From a virus: DNA of 24,568 nt. The position numbers were made by a program, and so were the translations under genes. The notes under the pieces were generated by a model. It did no database searches. It was not told the DNA's origin and saw only the letters and a program-made list of their open reading frames with translations. This document shows, piece after piece, positions 7,395 through 15,228 of this stretch (positions are counted from its first letter, which is position 1; the number at the start of each line of letters is the position of its first letter). The DNA lies in the IMG/VR virus record IMGVR_UViG_3300030333_003819, positions 16,651 through 41,218 of that record; one strand, 5' to 3'.

Positions 7395-10300
7395 TTATTT
7401 ATCTGATAATTTTTGTTCAAGGTTATCAACCTTATCGGCAAGTTCTTTAACTGCCTCAATCAGAAGTGCAGTCAACCTTTCATACTTAACTGCCTTATAT
7501 CCAGTCTTCTTCCTTGTAGTAACAAGACCAGGTAATTCAATTGCCTCAACCTCCTGTGCAATCACACCAGTATCAGATCCAGTCTTACCAGATATTTCAT
7601 TCCATTCAAATGTATTACCACTGATTGAACGAAGTTTAGTAAGAGCATCTTCAATTGGATTAATGTTATTTTTTAATCTTGAGTCTGAACTATGGAAAGC
7701 AATAATGTCACCATCACATTGAAGTGTCTCATCAGAAGGTTTGTATTGTAAACCAGAACTCTGATCTGCTCTTAACTGTGCATTTACTGTACCACCATTA
7801 GATGAACTTAAACTAGTTCCAGTAAATACTATATTTTGGAAAGAACTAGTATTATTTCTTGATTCAACTTCAACTAAATCAGCAGATGAAGCATTACCAC
7901 TAAAGGTAGTAGCAGTAATTGTAGTAGTACCAGATCCATCAATTGTTATGCCACCAACAGTAAGTGTATCTGTTGATCTGTTATAAGTAAATTCACCATC
8001 ATCTTGTAATTCACCATCAGTTCCTACTGTAACAACTCTGCCTGAAGTTAAATCAGAAACTTTAGCAGTATCAGCAACTAATGAGTCAATATTTGCTGTT
8101 CCATCAATCCATAAATCATTCCACTCTAATGTAGATGATCCTAAATTAAACTCATCATCGTCATCAGGAATTAAATGACTATCAATTCTTCCATTGAAAA
8201 CGATATTATCAGCAGTACCATCTCCAAGATTAATCGTACCACTATCAATATTAAAACTAGAGGCGTTTATATTTACATCATTACCAGCAGCATTAAGATC
8301 TAAATCACCAGTTGAAGTATCAATAGTATTATCATTAGTAACTGCTATTTGGATATTTCCAAATGTACCTTGACCACCAGAAACAGCACCATTAAGAGTT
8401 GTAGCATTAACAGTAACAACTTCAAGAGTGTTCCATCTTAATTGTGGACTTGCTGCATTACCCAAAGAGTGTGTAGCATCTGCTGATGGATCAAGATCAG
8501 TATCAACCCTACCACCAAAACTAATAGTGTCACCAGTGGCATCACCAAGATCTACATTACCATTAAGAGTTGTAGCACCTGAAACATCTAAACTACTATT
8601 AACATCAAGAGGTCCTTCAATATTTACATCACCACTACCATTTGGATCAAGAGTTATTACTCCATTACTATTCTGTGATGATATTGTATTACCATCAATC
8701 CTAATATTATCAATATCTGCTCTACCATCAAGATCAAGGTTGCCATCCATATCAATATTAGCATTGATATCCATATTACCTTCAAAGTTTGATGTTGATG
8801 CAACAGAAAGACTTTGATTAACAGTTAAACCATCATCAACAATTACATTTCCATGAGTTGAGTCAAGAATTAAATCACCACTTACAGTATCAATTTCATT
8901 ATTGTTAGTAGAAGTACCACCACCATGTGCGATTCTTATATTACCAATATATGCATCACTGAATGGTAATGTTGCTACACCAACAGCTGCTCCCTTATCA
9001 ATATCAGGAACTATTGCAGTACCAACTTCTAAAGTATTATCTACTTTAGCTCCGAACAGTGTCGTTTCAATCTGAGGTGTATTGTCATGGAAGAGTTTTA
9101 CTCTCTCATTCTCATTAAATAATGCTTGGGTTTCAGTACCACCAGCATTTTGTATTGCAATTGCATCACCTCGAATATGAATAGCACCCGTACCATTATC
9201 ATGTAATATTGTATTATTGGTATCATGTACAATAGAAAAATCAGGAGAAGCAGCAGTATTACCGAATGTTGCTTTAACATTATCAGGATGATGTGTATTA
9301 CTATTAAATGTGGTAATACCAGTAAGAGTTACATTTTTATTAAATGTAGTATCACCATCAATTTCAACATCACCACCAACAAAGAATTGATTTGTAATAG
9401 TAACAATACCAGATTGTCCATTAGCATCTAATCCATCTAAAATTAAAGGACCAGTATGTGATCTAATAGTTCTATCTTCAGCTTCTGTTCCTCCAGCAAC
9501 ACCTTCAGTAGCAATTCCTATACCACCTATCCATGCACCAGACCATTCTCTATTATCAGTTCCAAGGAATGCACTTTCATTCTTTTCAGCGAATAAACCT
9601 TCATTGAACTGAATACCACCCTTGAATATACCTGTTCCACCAACACTTACATCACCACAAATATTAACATTCTTAGCAACACCTATACCACCTTTGGTTA
9701 CAATTGAACCTGTAACACAAGAAGTAGATTGTGTATCATCATTTTGAGTAATTACCTGCCCAATAATAACTGGACCGTTTAATTTAGTTTCATCATTTAG
9801 AATGATGTTCTCATTAAATGTAACTGGTCCATCAAACTGTGAAAGAATTTGGTTTGATTTACCACCCTCAACAAGAATTCTTTCCTTAACAATAACTTCA
9901 TCAAATACAACACTTAAACGTGAAGGATCTTGACCAGTAACAGTTGAAACTGGAATATCAAATGTTTGCTGAGTACCTGAAGATGCAGAATACTTAGTAT
10001 TACCAATAAAGAAGTCACCATCACTGTTCATACCAGTGTAAATAACTTGTCCACCAGATCTCTCTTGTGCTTGAGCAAGGAAATCTTCTCTTTCAGTAAG
10101 AGTTTTAGCCTGTACTTGAGGTAGACCAGTTGAATAGTTACCTGGTCCGTAACCAATATATTCAAACGTTTGACCTGATGATCTTAATATAGATGGTCGA
10201 CGGAATTCAATAGGAATAGGTTGAATCTTTTTAATTATAGTATCTACTAAATGAGTTTCTTTTCTCGTTCCAAGATATCCACGAATAGCAGTAATCTTAT

Positions 10301-13300
10301 TATTATTACCTCCAGTAAGAGTGCTCTTAGACACCCTCATAATCTCTCCACCAACTTGAATGAAACTTCCCATTGGGAATCTTCCCATAGTTGAAATTCC
10401 AGAAGTAGGATGATCAGCATCCATATAGCAATTTACTGCAAATTCACTAGTATCTGCTGATGTAGTTCCACTAATTTCTTCAAGAAGTCTAGCAGATTCA
10501 TTCGCATAGAATGGTATTCCTCTTGACTCTAGATTTTCAGCAGCATCATCTGAAGTTGCATCATTTGCTGCAAATCCATATTTTAATATCCTTCCTGCAT
10601 TTGCAGCAGTAGGAACATTTGTTGAAATTGCAACAGTATTGATTCCAACAACGTCACTAATTAAATAATCACCAATATTATTATCATTTTCATCTAATAC
10701 TCTTATCTTATTACCAACTCCTAATCCATGTGCTCTATCAGCAACAAGTGTTGTAATTCCTACAGTAGAATTAAATATACGATCATTTAACTTAGTAGAT
10801 GGTCCAACATTAAATAGTAATTGTCCTGGATGTACTGTAGGATCTCCAGTTGTTCTAGCAACAGCAATAGATGTAGCAGAAGGAACACTTACAACTCTTA
10901 AAAGTGAATCAGTTGCAGTACCAATACCAGTTACTTGAAGGGCATTATTAACAGGAGAAGAAATACATGCACTAGTAATACCTATTCTTGCACCACTAAA
11001 TCCATCAATATTCAATTCTGTTCCATGCTGATATCCACCACCAGATGCTTCAATCACAACATCTGTTACAGAATTACCAGCACCAGATATAGTTACAGTA
11101 GCAGTTGCACCTCTCCAAGTTCCACCTAAATCGTTAAGTTTAATATTATAATATGTTCCTGGACTAAATCCACTTCCAGGTGTAAGAGTAGTAAATCCAA
11201 CAAGACCACCTAAACTATGTTCTCTTTCTGTTGTAATAGTTGAAATTCCAGCAGAAATTGGTGATATATTAGAAACAACTGGTGTAACACCAAACTTCTT
11301 AATAGCGAGATCAAGAGATTCTCTAGTAAGACTCTTCTTAAGATCATTAGTTACAACATCACCTAAAGGAGATCTCTTTGCAAATGATTTAGTTGAAGAA
11401 GGGTTGTCATCAACATTATCACGGTCTAATTGAGGATAAAGATCAGGAATATTCTGACTGTATTTGTAATTAGAAAACTCACCAGGAACTGAATTACTAT
11501 AATTCAGAACATATAAGTGGTAAATACCATCCTGAACATTTTGCTTATAATCTGAAATAACATCAGATCTATAAACATAGAAGTTTGATTGTAAATCATT
11601 CCTCTCAAATCTAGGAAGTGTAGTATTTCTTGCAGATGATCCAGAAAATACACCAACATTATGTGTTAATCCATCATTATCAACTATAGAATATGTAAAT
11701 GTCTTATCATCTGTAATAGAATTAACAACAAAATCACCATTATATCCAGTAACACCTAAACCAGTTGTATTTGTAGATGATTTAATATTTTTAAGTAAAA
11801 TTCTTTCACCAACACTTAAATCATGAGGTTGTTCAGCAACAACTGTTACAATTTTACTGGTACTATTATATGTACATGTACTAATAAATCTATTATTTCT
11901 CTTATAAATTGATCTAGAACTAGGTAAAGTAGTTAAAGATAATTCTGAATCATCACTTGGACCTGTAGAACTTGATTCTTGAATAACAAATCCATCTGTA
12001 GGATTCTTAGAGTTTGTTGCTTCTTTAGGTATTACAACACGAAGTTTATATACTTTTTCATCAATACTTCTATCGTCAGGTATTCTCTTAAAGTATGTTA
12101 CGTTTGTTCTTGGTTCACCAAATCCAAATGTTCCTAAAGTATTAATTTGAGTATAAATTGGATTAGCTACATTAGTATGAATAAACCAGTTTTTATTATT
12201 TGGGTCCCACTGAATTGGTGATCCAGCTTCTCCAGAATCTCTATCAGATACTCTACTTAAAATTCTAAGTGCTGATCCACCATATAATGTTAATGCAGTA
12301 CCATTCTTAGCATTAGTACGAGATGATGCAATCTTAATTTGTTGTTGATTACCAGTAGTAATTACATAATATTTTGTATTATCTTCAATTTCTTCTGGAA
12401 GATCTCCAACATCACTCTGAATGATTATAGTTTCACCAGTTAATAACTTATGATCTGTATTAAGAGTTATAGTATCATAATTAGGAGATGTTGCAAGACT
12501 AGTAACAGTGTACTCTTTTACTGAAGATGTTGAACCTATTATTCCAACTGTTGAAGAAGTAACTTCATTATCTGACATTAATATTTCAACATCAGTATTA
12601 GTTCCATTAGGTAAAGTTAAATATAACTTATCATTAACTTTTGCACCTACTCTATATCCTTGTATAAGATTAGGTGGAACATTAACTCTACTATTAAATC
12701 CATACAAGTAAAGATGACTAGTAATACCAACAGATGTTGTTAATCCAACGTCTATTGAAATCCAGTCAACATTTATTTCTGATGGTTTAATAGCTTTTGG
12801 TGAAATAACATTAGTGATATATCCATGATCATCCTTAGTAAATGCTTCTTTCTTAAATCCAGTTGCATTAAGAGCAAATTGTCCAAAGTTTGCGTTTGAG
12901 TTTGTAACTGAAGCATCACCACCGCTTTCAGTTAGGAATTGTTGATTAAAACCAATTGCGAAAACAGAAACTACCTGTAGAACTGAATCATTGGTAATTT
13001 TAATATGTGCAGTTTCCCATCCCTTTCTATAAACAGCATTTGGATCTAAGTGATAAACCTTGGCAGAATCAAGAGATGATGATCCTGAAGATAGATCTTC
13101 TCCTTTAACTTTAGTAACTGTTGATTCAATAGCATCATATGTTCTAGTTACTTCATTATATTTGACAAAAGCACGATCATCCTTCTGTAGTGAAATACCA
13201 GTAAACTGGGCAACAACCATAGATTTGAAACCATCTGATTTGTTACCATCACTCAGCATACCATTCATACCCCAAACAGAACGGAGTGAACAGTTAAAGA

Positions 13301-14456
13301 CATAAGGTGAAGAACCACCAACAGTATCAGTTTCAATAGTTACTGTTGCATCACCACCAGGATCTGCTGGTAAATCATTTCGTACTTTCTGTAAGAGATA
13401 AGTAAATTCTCGTGTTCCATTAACAGACGCAACAACAGTCGAGACATTATAATCAGCTACATTAACCTTACGAATCTTAATTGGTGTACCTACAGTTAAA
13501 CCATGATCTAACTTAGTTTTAACTGTAATTACCTGTCCTGGAGTTGCCTTATCTCCAGAATAAATATCATCTATCGCAATTGGGTCTGTTGCAAATGAAC
13601 CAACAATCTCCCATTCTGCCCTTTCTTTAGCAAATGCTTCTGGTGCAAGTGGATATTTCTGTGCAGCAGGTATTTGTCTACCAGAACCTTCATTAAATGC
13701 ATTAGTCAATTTAGCATAATACATGTCAAGGTCAGTATCATTGTACCCACTAGGTACATTGACACCATCAGCATACTCAAAACATGTTAGTTTATGGTGA
13801 GAGAATGATGGTTTTGCTAAATTACCAGATCCAGCAGTAAATATCTTATTATCAGTATATGCTAAATCATTTAAATCTGCATCAAATATACTAAATTGCC
13901 AGAAATAACATTCACCAGTAATTCTAAAGATTGAACCAGCTGGTACGTCAGGATCAGTTGGGTTTGGTACATATTTTGGTCTAATCTTAGTCTTTCTAAG
14001 ATCCATACCAACTAATGAAGTACCACGAGGAATTATTACACCACCATGAACACTATTAAACTTATATAAAATATTATCTTCTTGTGATATATCAAAATTT
14101 GATTCTAATGTTAAAGTAAAAGTATCTGCTGCAGGAGTTGTTGTATTTCCATTCGGTGCTACTGCTTGTGCAAGAGCAGTTCCAACCTTTTTAATACCAT
14201 AACCAGGTCTATTATCAATAGTATGATCGCCTGGATATACTAAAATTGTTGTTCTATTATTATAATCATTATCATCACCAACTACAAATGAAAATCTTGC
14301 TGCCTCAAGTAATGCTCTCTGAATCGTTTTAAACGGTTTAGTAAGAGAATTACCCTGATTAGTTATACTGTCAGTTGCATCTAGGTCATTTGAGTTTACA
14401 TATAGAATTCTACCTTCATAATTCTTGATAAAATTCTCTAACTTATTAAGAGGCAT
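7395..14456 (-). CDS. Giant virion structural/fibre protein with pectate-lyase-like N-terminus and C-terminal S74 chaperone (2353 aa)
   Basis: The N-terminus, with NFIKNYEGRILYVNSND and later KPFKTIQRALLEAARFS (within residues 8-56), matches a conserved start of large structural proteins in marine T4-like phages and looks like a right-handed beta-helix. Residues to about 1500 hold mixed beta domains, including a glycine-rich GSGF/GGGY module near 1120-1190. From about 1600 to 2200 there are fibre repeats like those of the next gene. Residues 2257-2353 form a peptidase S74 intramolecular chaperone: SDSRLK has the Ser2257/Lys2262 pair used for self-cleavage, then GVIAQEVEAI and VKYERLTALLIEAVKEL, ending in a coiled coil. 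The mature protein should be residues 1-2256, folded as a trimer. A perfect late-promoter box precedes it. The attachment point on the virion is not visible. Confidence 0.88.
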   Translation of the reverse strand: MPLNKLENFIKNYEGRILYVNSNDLDATDSITNQGNSLTKPFKTIQRALLEAARFSFVVGDDNDYNNRTTILVYPGDHTIDNRPGYGIKKVGTALAQAVAPNGNTTTPAADTFTLTLESNFDISQEDNILYKFNSVHGGVIIPRGTSLVGMDLRKTKIRPKYVPNPTDPDVPAGSIFRITGECYFWQFSIFDADLNDLAYTDNKIFTAGSGNLAKPSFSHHKLTCFEYADGVNVPSGYNDTDLDMYYAKLTNAFNEGSGRQIPAAQKYPLAPEAFAKERAEWEIVGSFATDPIAIDDIYSGDKATPGQVITVKTKLDHGLTVGTPIKIRKVNVADYNVSTVVASVNGTREFTYLLQKVRNDLPADPGGDATVTIETDTVGGSSPYVFNCSLRSVWGMNGMLSDGNKSDGFKSMVVAQFTGISLQKDDRAFVKYNEVTRTYDAIESTVTKVKGEDLSSGSSSLDSAKVYHLDPNAVYRKGWETAHIKITNDSVLQVVSVFAIGFNQQFLTESGGDASVTNSNANFGQFALNATGFKKEAFTKDDHGYITNVISPKAIKPSEINVDWISIDVGLTTSVGITSHLYLYGFNSRVNVPPNLIQGYRVGAKVNDKLYLTLPNGTNTDVEILMSDNEVTSSTVGIIGSTSSVKEYTVTSLATSPNYDTITLNTDHKLLTGETIIIQSDVGDLPEEIEDNTKYYVITTGNQQQIKIASSRTNAKNGTALTLYGGSALRILSRVSDRDSGEAGSPIQWDPNNKNWFIHTNVANPIYTQINTLGTFGFGEPRTNVTYFKRIPDDRSIDEKVYKLRVVIPKEATNSKNPTDGFVIQESSSTGPSDDSELSLTTLPSSRSIYKRNNRFISTCTYNSTSKIVTVVAEQPHDLSVGERILLKNIKSSTNTTGLGVTGYNGDFVVNSITDDKTFTYSIVDNDGLTHNVGVFSGSSARNTTLPRFERNDLQSNFYVYRSDVISDYKQNVQDGIYHLYVLNYSNSVPGEFSNYKYSQNIPDLYPQLDRDNVDDNPSSTKSFAKRSPLGDVVTNDLKKSLTRESLDLAIKKFGVTPVVSNISPISAGISTITTEREHSLGGLVGFTTLTPGSGFSPGTYYNIKLNDLGGTWRGATATVTISGAGNSVTDVVIEASGGGYQHGTELNIDGFSGARIGITSACISSPVNNALQVTGIGTATDSLLRVVSVPSATSIAVARTTGDPTVHPGQLLFNVGPSTKLNDRIFNSTVGITTLVADRAHGLGVGNKIRVLDENDNNIGDYLISDVVGINTVAISTNVPTAANAGRILKYGFAANDATSDDAAENLESRGIPFYANESARLLEEISGTTSADTSEFAVNCYMDADHPTSGISTMGRFPMGSFIQVGGEIMRVSKSTLTGGNNNKITAIRGYLGTRKETHLVDTIIKKIQPIPIEFRRPSILRSSGQTFEYIGYGPGNYSTGLPQVQAKTLTEREDFLAQAQERSGGQVIYTGMNSDGDFFIGNTKYSASSGTQQTFDIPVSTVTGQDPSRLSVVFDEVIVKERILVEGGKSNQILSQFDGPVTFNENIILNDETKLNGPVIIGQVITQNDDTQSTSCVTGSIVTKGGIGVAKNVNICGDVSVGGTGIFKGGIQFNEGLFAEKNESAFLGTDNREWSGAWIGGIGIATEGVAGGTEAEDRTIRSHTGPLILDGLDANGQSGIVTITNQFFVGGDVEIDGDTTFNKNVTLTGITTFNSNTHHPDNVKATFGNTAASPDFSIVHDTNNTILHDNGTGAIHIRGDAIAIQNAGGTETQALFNENERVKLFHDNTPQIETTLFGAKVDNTLEVGTAIVPDIDKGAAVGVATLPFSDAYIGNIRIAHGGGTSTNNNEIDTVSGDLILDSTHGNVIVDDGLTVNQSLSVASTSNFEGNMDINANIDMDGNLDLDGRADIDNIRIDGNTISSQNSNGVITLDPNGSGDVNIEGPLDVNSSLDVSGATTLNGNVDLGDATGDTISFGGRVDTDLDPSADATHSLGNAASPQLRWNTLEVVTVNATTLNGAVSGGQGTFGNIQIAVTNDNTIDTSTGDLDLNAAGNDVNINASSFNIDSGTINLGDGTADNIVFNGRIDSHLIPDDDDEFNLGSSTLEWNDLWIDGTANIDSLVADTAKVSDLTSGRVVTVGTDGELQDDGEFTYNRSTDTLTVGGITIDGSGTTTITATTFSGNASSADLVEVESRNNTSSFQNIVFTGTSLSSSNGGTVNAQLRADQSSGLQYKPSDETLQCDGDIIAFHSSDSRLKNNINPIEDALTKLRSISGNTFEWNEISGKTGSDTGVIAQEVEAIELPGLVTTRKKTGYKAVKYERLTALLIEAVKELADKVDNLEQKLSDK
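7396..7403 (-). promoter_or_regulatory. Possible T4-type late promoter before the 1270-aa fibre gene
   Basis: The minus strand reads GATAAATA, seven of eight bases of the T4 late box TATAAATA, about 20 bases before the ATG. It overlaps the last codons (Asp, Lys, stop) of the preceding gene, so coding use could also explain it. Two other gene junctions in this window show the same arrangement, which supports a real signal. Confidence 0.4.
8692..8728. repeat. Inter-gene repeat copy B (ADID-NIRIDGN module)
   Basis: This is the partner of the repeat at 5694-5730, with three mismatches in 37 bases, located in the repeat region of the 2353-residue gene. The two copies are in direct orientation about 3 kb apart, so recombination between them could fuse the two fibre genes. 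Confidence 0.7.
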
Positions 14457-14490
14457 TGGAGATATTAATAAATTTGAACAGGTCTAAGGT

Positions 14491-14498
14491 TATTTATA
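14491..14498 (-). promoter_or_regulatory. T4-type late promoter before the giant structural gene
   Basis: The minus strand reads TATAAATA, a perfect match to the T4 late promoter box, 34 bases before the ATG at 14456. It overlaps the stop codon of the small gene ending at 14494. In T4-like phages this box is read by host polymerase carrying gp55 and gp33. It would give the 2353-residue gene its own strong late start after the small-gene cassette. Confidence 0.7.
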
Positions 14499-14739
14499 GA
14501 TCTTCCTCTATATAGGAATCTATTTCATCAGGAAGATCTTCTGGGTTTTCTAATTCCAACTCAAAGACCAAGGGGTGGAATTCTTCTGCCATCAAATAAG
14601 AATGATAATTATATAATTCTTCAGTATTGTAAGATTTTTCATAATCTGCAATAATATTGATCGTTGTTTGATCTTCTTCAATATCTTCCAGATCTTCTAA
14701 CTCATCAAAAGTAAATGGAACTCCATTAATGAAGTACAT
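14494..14739 (-). CDS. Small acidic protein of unknown function (81 aa)
   Basis: From ATG 14737-14739 the protein has 81 residues starting MYFINGVPFTFDELEDLED, with a strong excess of Glu and Asp and an acidic tail. The frame stays open upstream to an ATG at 14877, giving 127 residues, and another Met codon lies at 14811. I prefer the inner start because its ATG overlaps the stop of a tiny hydrophobic reading frame as TAATG, and because the upstream extension overlaps another small gene and is rich in Cys and Trp in a way that looks non-coding. No family is recognised. Its place between structural genes does not define its job. Confidence 0.6.
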   Translation of the reverse strand: MYFINGVPFTFDELEDLEDIEEDQTTINIIADYEKSYNTEELYNYHSYLMAEEFHPLVFELELENPEDLPDEIDSYIEEDL

Positions 14740-14798
14740 TAAAACAATTCTTTTGCAATTACCAACCCAATCACTATACCAACAATAAGTACTATCAA
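14739..14798 (-). CDS. Candidate 19-aa hydrophobic membrane peptide
   Basis: A tiny frame from TTG 14796-14798 encodes MIVLIVGIVIGLVIAKELF: one membrane-spanning stretch with GxxxG-like glycines, ending in a charged AKELF tail. Its stop overlaps the ATG of the next gene as TAATG, the usual sign of coupled translation. A GAAG sequence 7 bases before the TTG could act as ribosome binding site. It is far below normal gene-calling limits, and the call rests only on composition and coupling. Chance is a real alternative. Confidence 0.4.
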   Translation of the reverse strand: MIVLIVGIVIGLVIAKELF

Positions 14799-14834
14799 TC
14801 ACATACTTCATAATTGATTCGCAGGTGTGATTAT

Positions 14835-14975
14835 TTAGGTTTCTGCCCCACCACCTGTTCTTTGAAGACGAATCCATTCTTCTTCGGTTCTATCTTCTTT
14901 CAATTTGAGTTTTATATCATCATGCAATCTTTTCATTGCATGTAACTTTTTTTCTTCATTACTATTGTTTTTCAT
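14835..14975 (-). CDS. Small charged protein of unknown function (46 aa)
   Basis: An ATG at 14973-14975 starts a 46-residue protein, MKNNSNEEKKLHAMKRLHDD and onward, ending in RTGGGAET. It is highly charged, rich in Lys and Glu, and probably one long amphipathic helix followed by EEEWIRLQ. It overlaps the end of the upstream 88-residue gene by 14 bases, which suggests coupled translation, and I see no clear Shine-Dalgarno site of its own. It is too short for most gene finders. No family is recognised. Confidence 0.55.
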   Translation of the reverse strand: MKNNSNEEKKLHAMKRLHDDIKLKLKEDRTEEEWIRLQRTGGGAET

Positions 14976-15228
14976 GGAGTAATACATCAGCATACTTTAT
15001 TCGCTCTGGTTCAAGTAACTTATTCACTACTTCCATCACATCCATAAACTGTTCAGTTGTTTCACAAGTAATAATTTTCTCCTCTCCATCATCAGAAATG
15101 ATAAGAAAAGATCTATTACACACATCAATAATAGTACGATTCACCCAATCATCATCCATATCAAACAGTCCCGTAACTAGAGCACCATAGCATATGTAGC
15201 CACCTTTGTCAAGAGAGACCGTATTCAA
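14962..15228 (-). CDS. Small conserved-looking protein of unknown function (up to 88 aa)
   Basis: The frame opens at TTG 15226-15228, overlapping the end of the LamG gene by 20 bases. The first in-frame ATG is at 15157-15159 and would give 65 residues (MDDDWVNRT). The upstream part GYICYGALVTGLFD looks protein-like, so the longer form is listed, but the start is unsure. The body alternates strands and helix: NRSFLIISDDGEEKIITC, then a helix FMDVMEVVNKLL. There is no signal peptide. A possible TTGACA/TATGGT promoter lies inside its first codons and would favour the shorter form. Confidence 0.6.
   Translation of the reverse strand: MNTVSLDKGGYICYGALVTGLFDMDDDWVNRTIIDVCNRSFLIISDDGEEKIITCETTEQFMDVMEVVNKLLEPERIKYADVLLHEKQ
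15184..15212 (-). promoter_or_regulatory. Possible sigma70-type promoter for the small-gene cassette
   Basis: The minus strand shows a perfect TTGACA (plus-strand 15207-15212), exactly 17 bases, then TATGGT (15184-15189, four of six bases) preceded by TG at the extended -10 position. The predicted transcript start is near 15177. It lies at the junction between the LamG structural gene and four small genes. The weak -10 and partial coding overlap keep confidence low. Confidence 0.4.

Noticed and set aside
8428-8817. Plus-strand open frame of 129 codons inside the giant structural gene
   Set aside because: Low-complexity Ser/Leu/Pro/Ile product antisense to fibre repeats, with no start signal; a shadow frame.
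9098-9280. Minus-strand frame encoding a hydrophobic 60-residue product
   Set aside because: It lies out of frame within the continuous 2353-residue gene, and the hydrophobicity comes from a shifted reading of AT-rich codons.
13726-13731. TTGACA on the minus strand inside the giant gene
   Set aside because: No acceptable -10 box at 16 to 18 bases and no gene start downstream; chance match in coding DNA.
14740-14877. Longer 127-residue version of the small acidic protein
   Set aside because: The extra 46 residues overlap the 46-residue gene and the membrane-peptide frame, look unlike a normal N-terminus, and the inner ATG has a TAATG coupling signal. It cannot be excluded fully.
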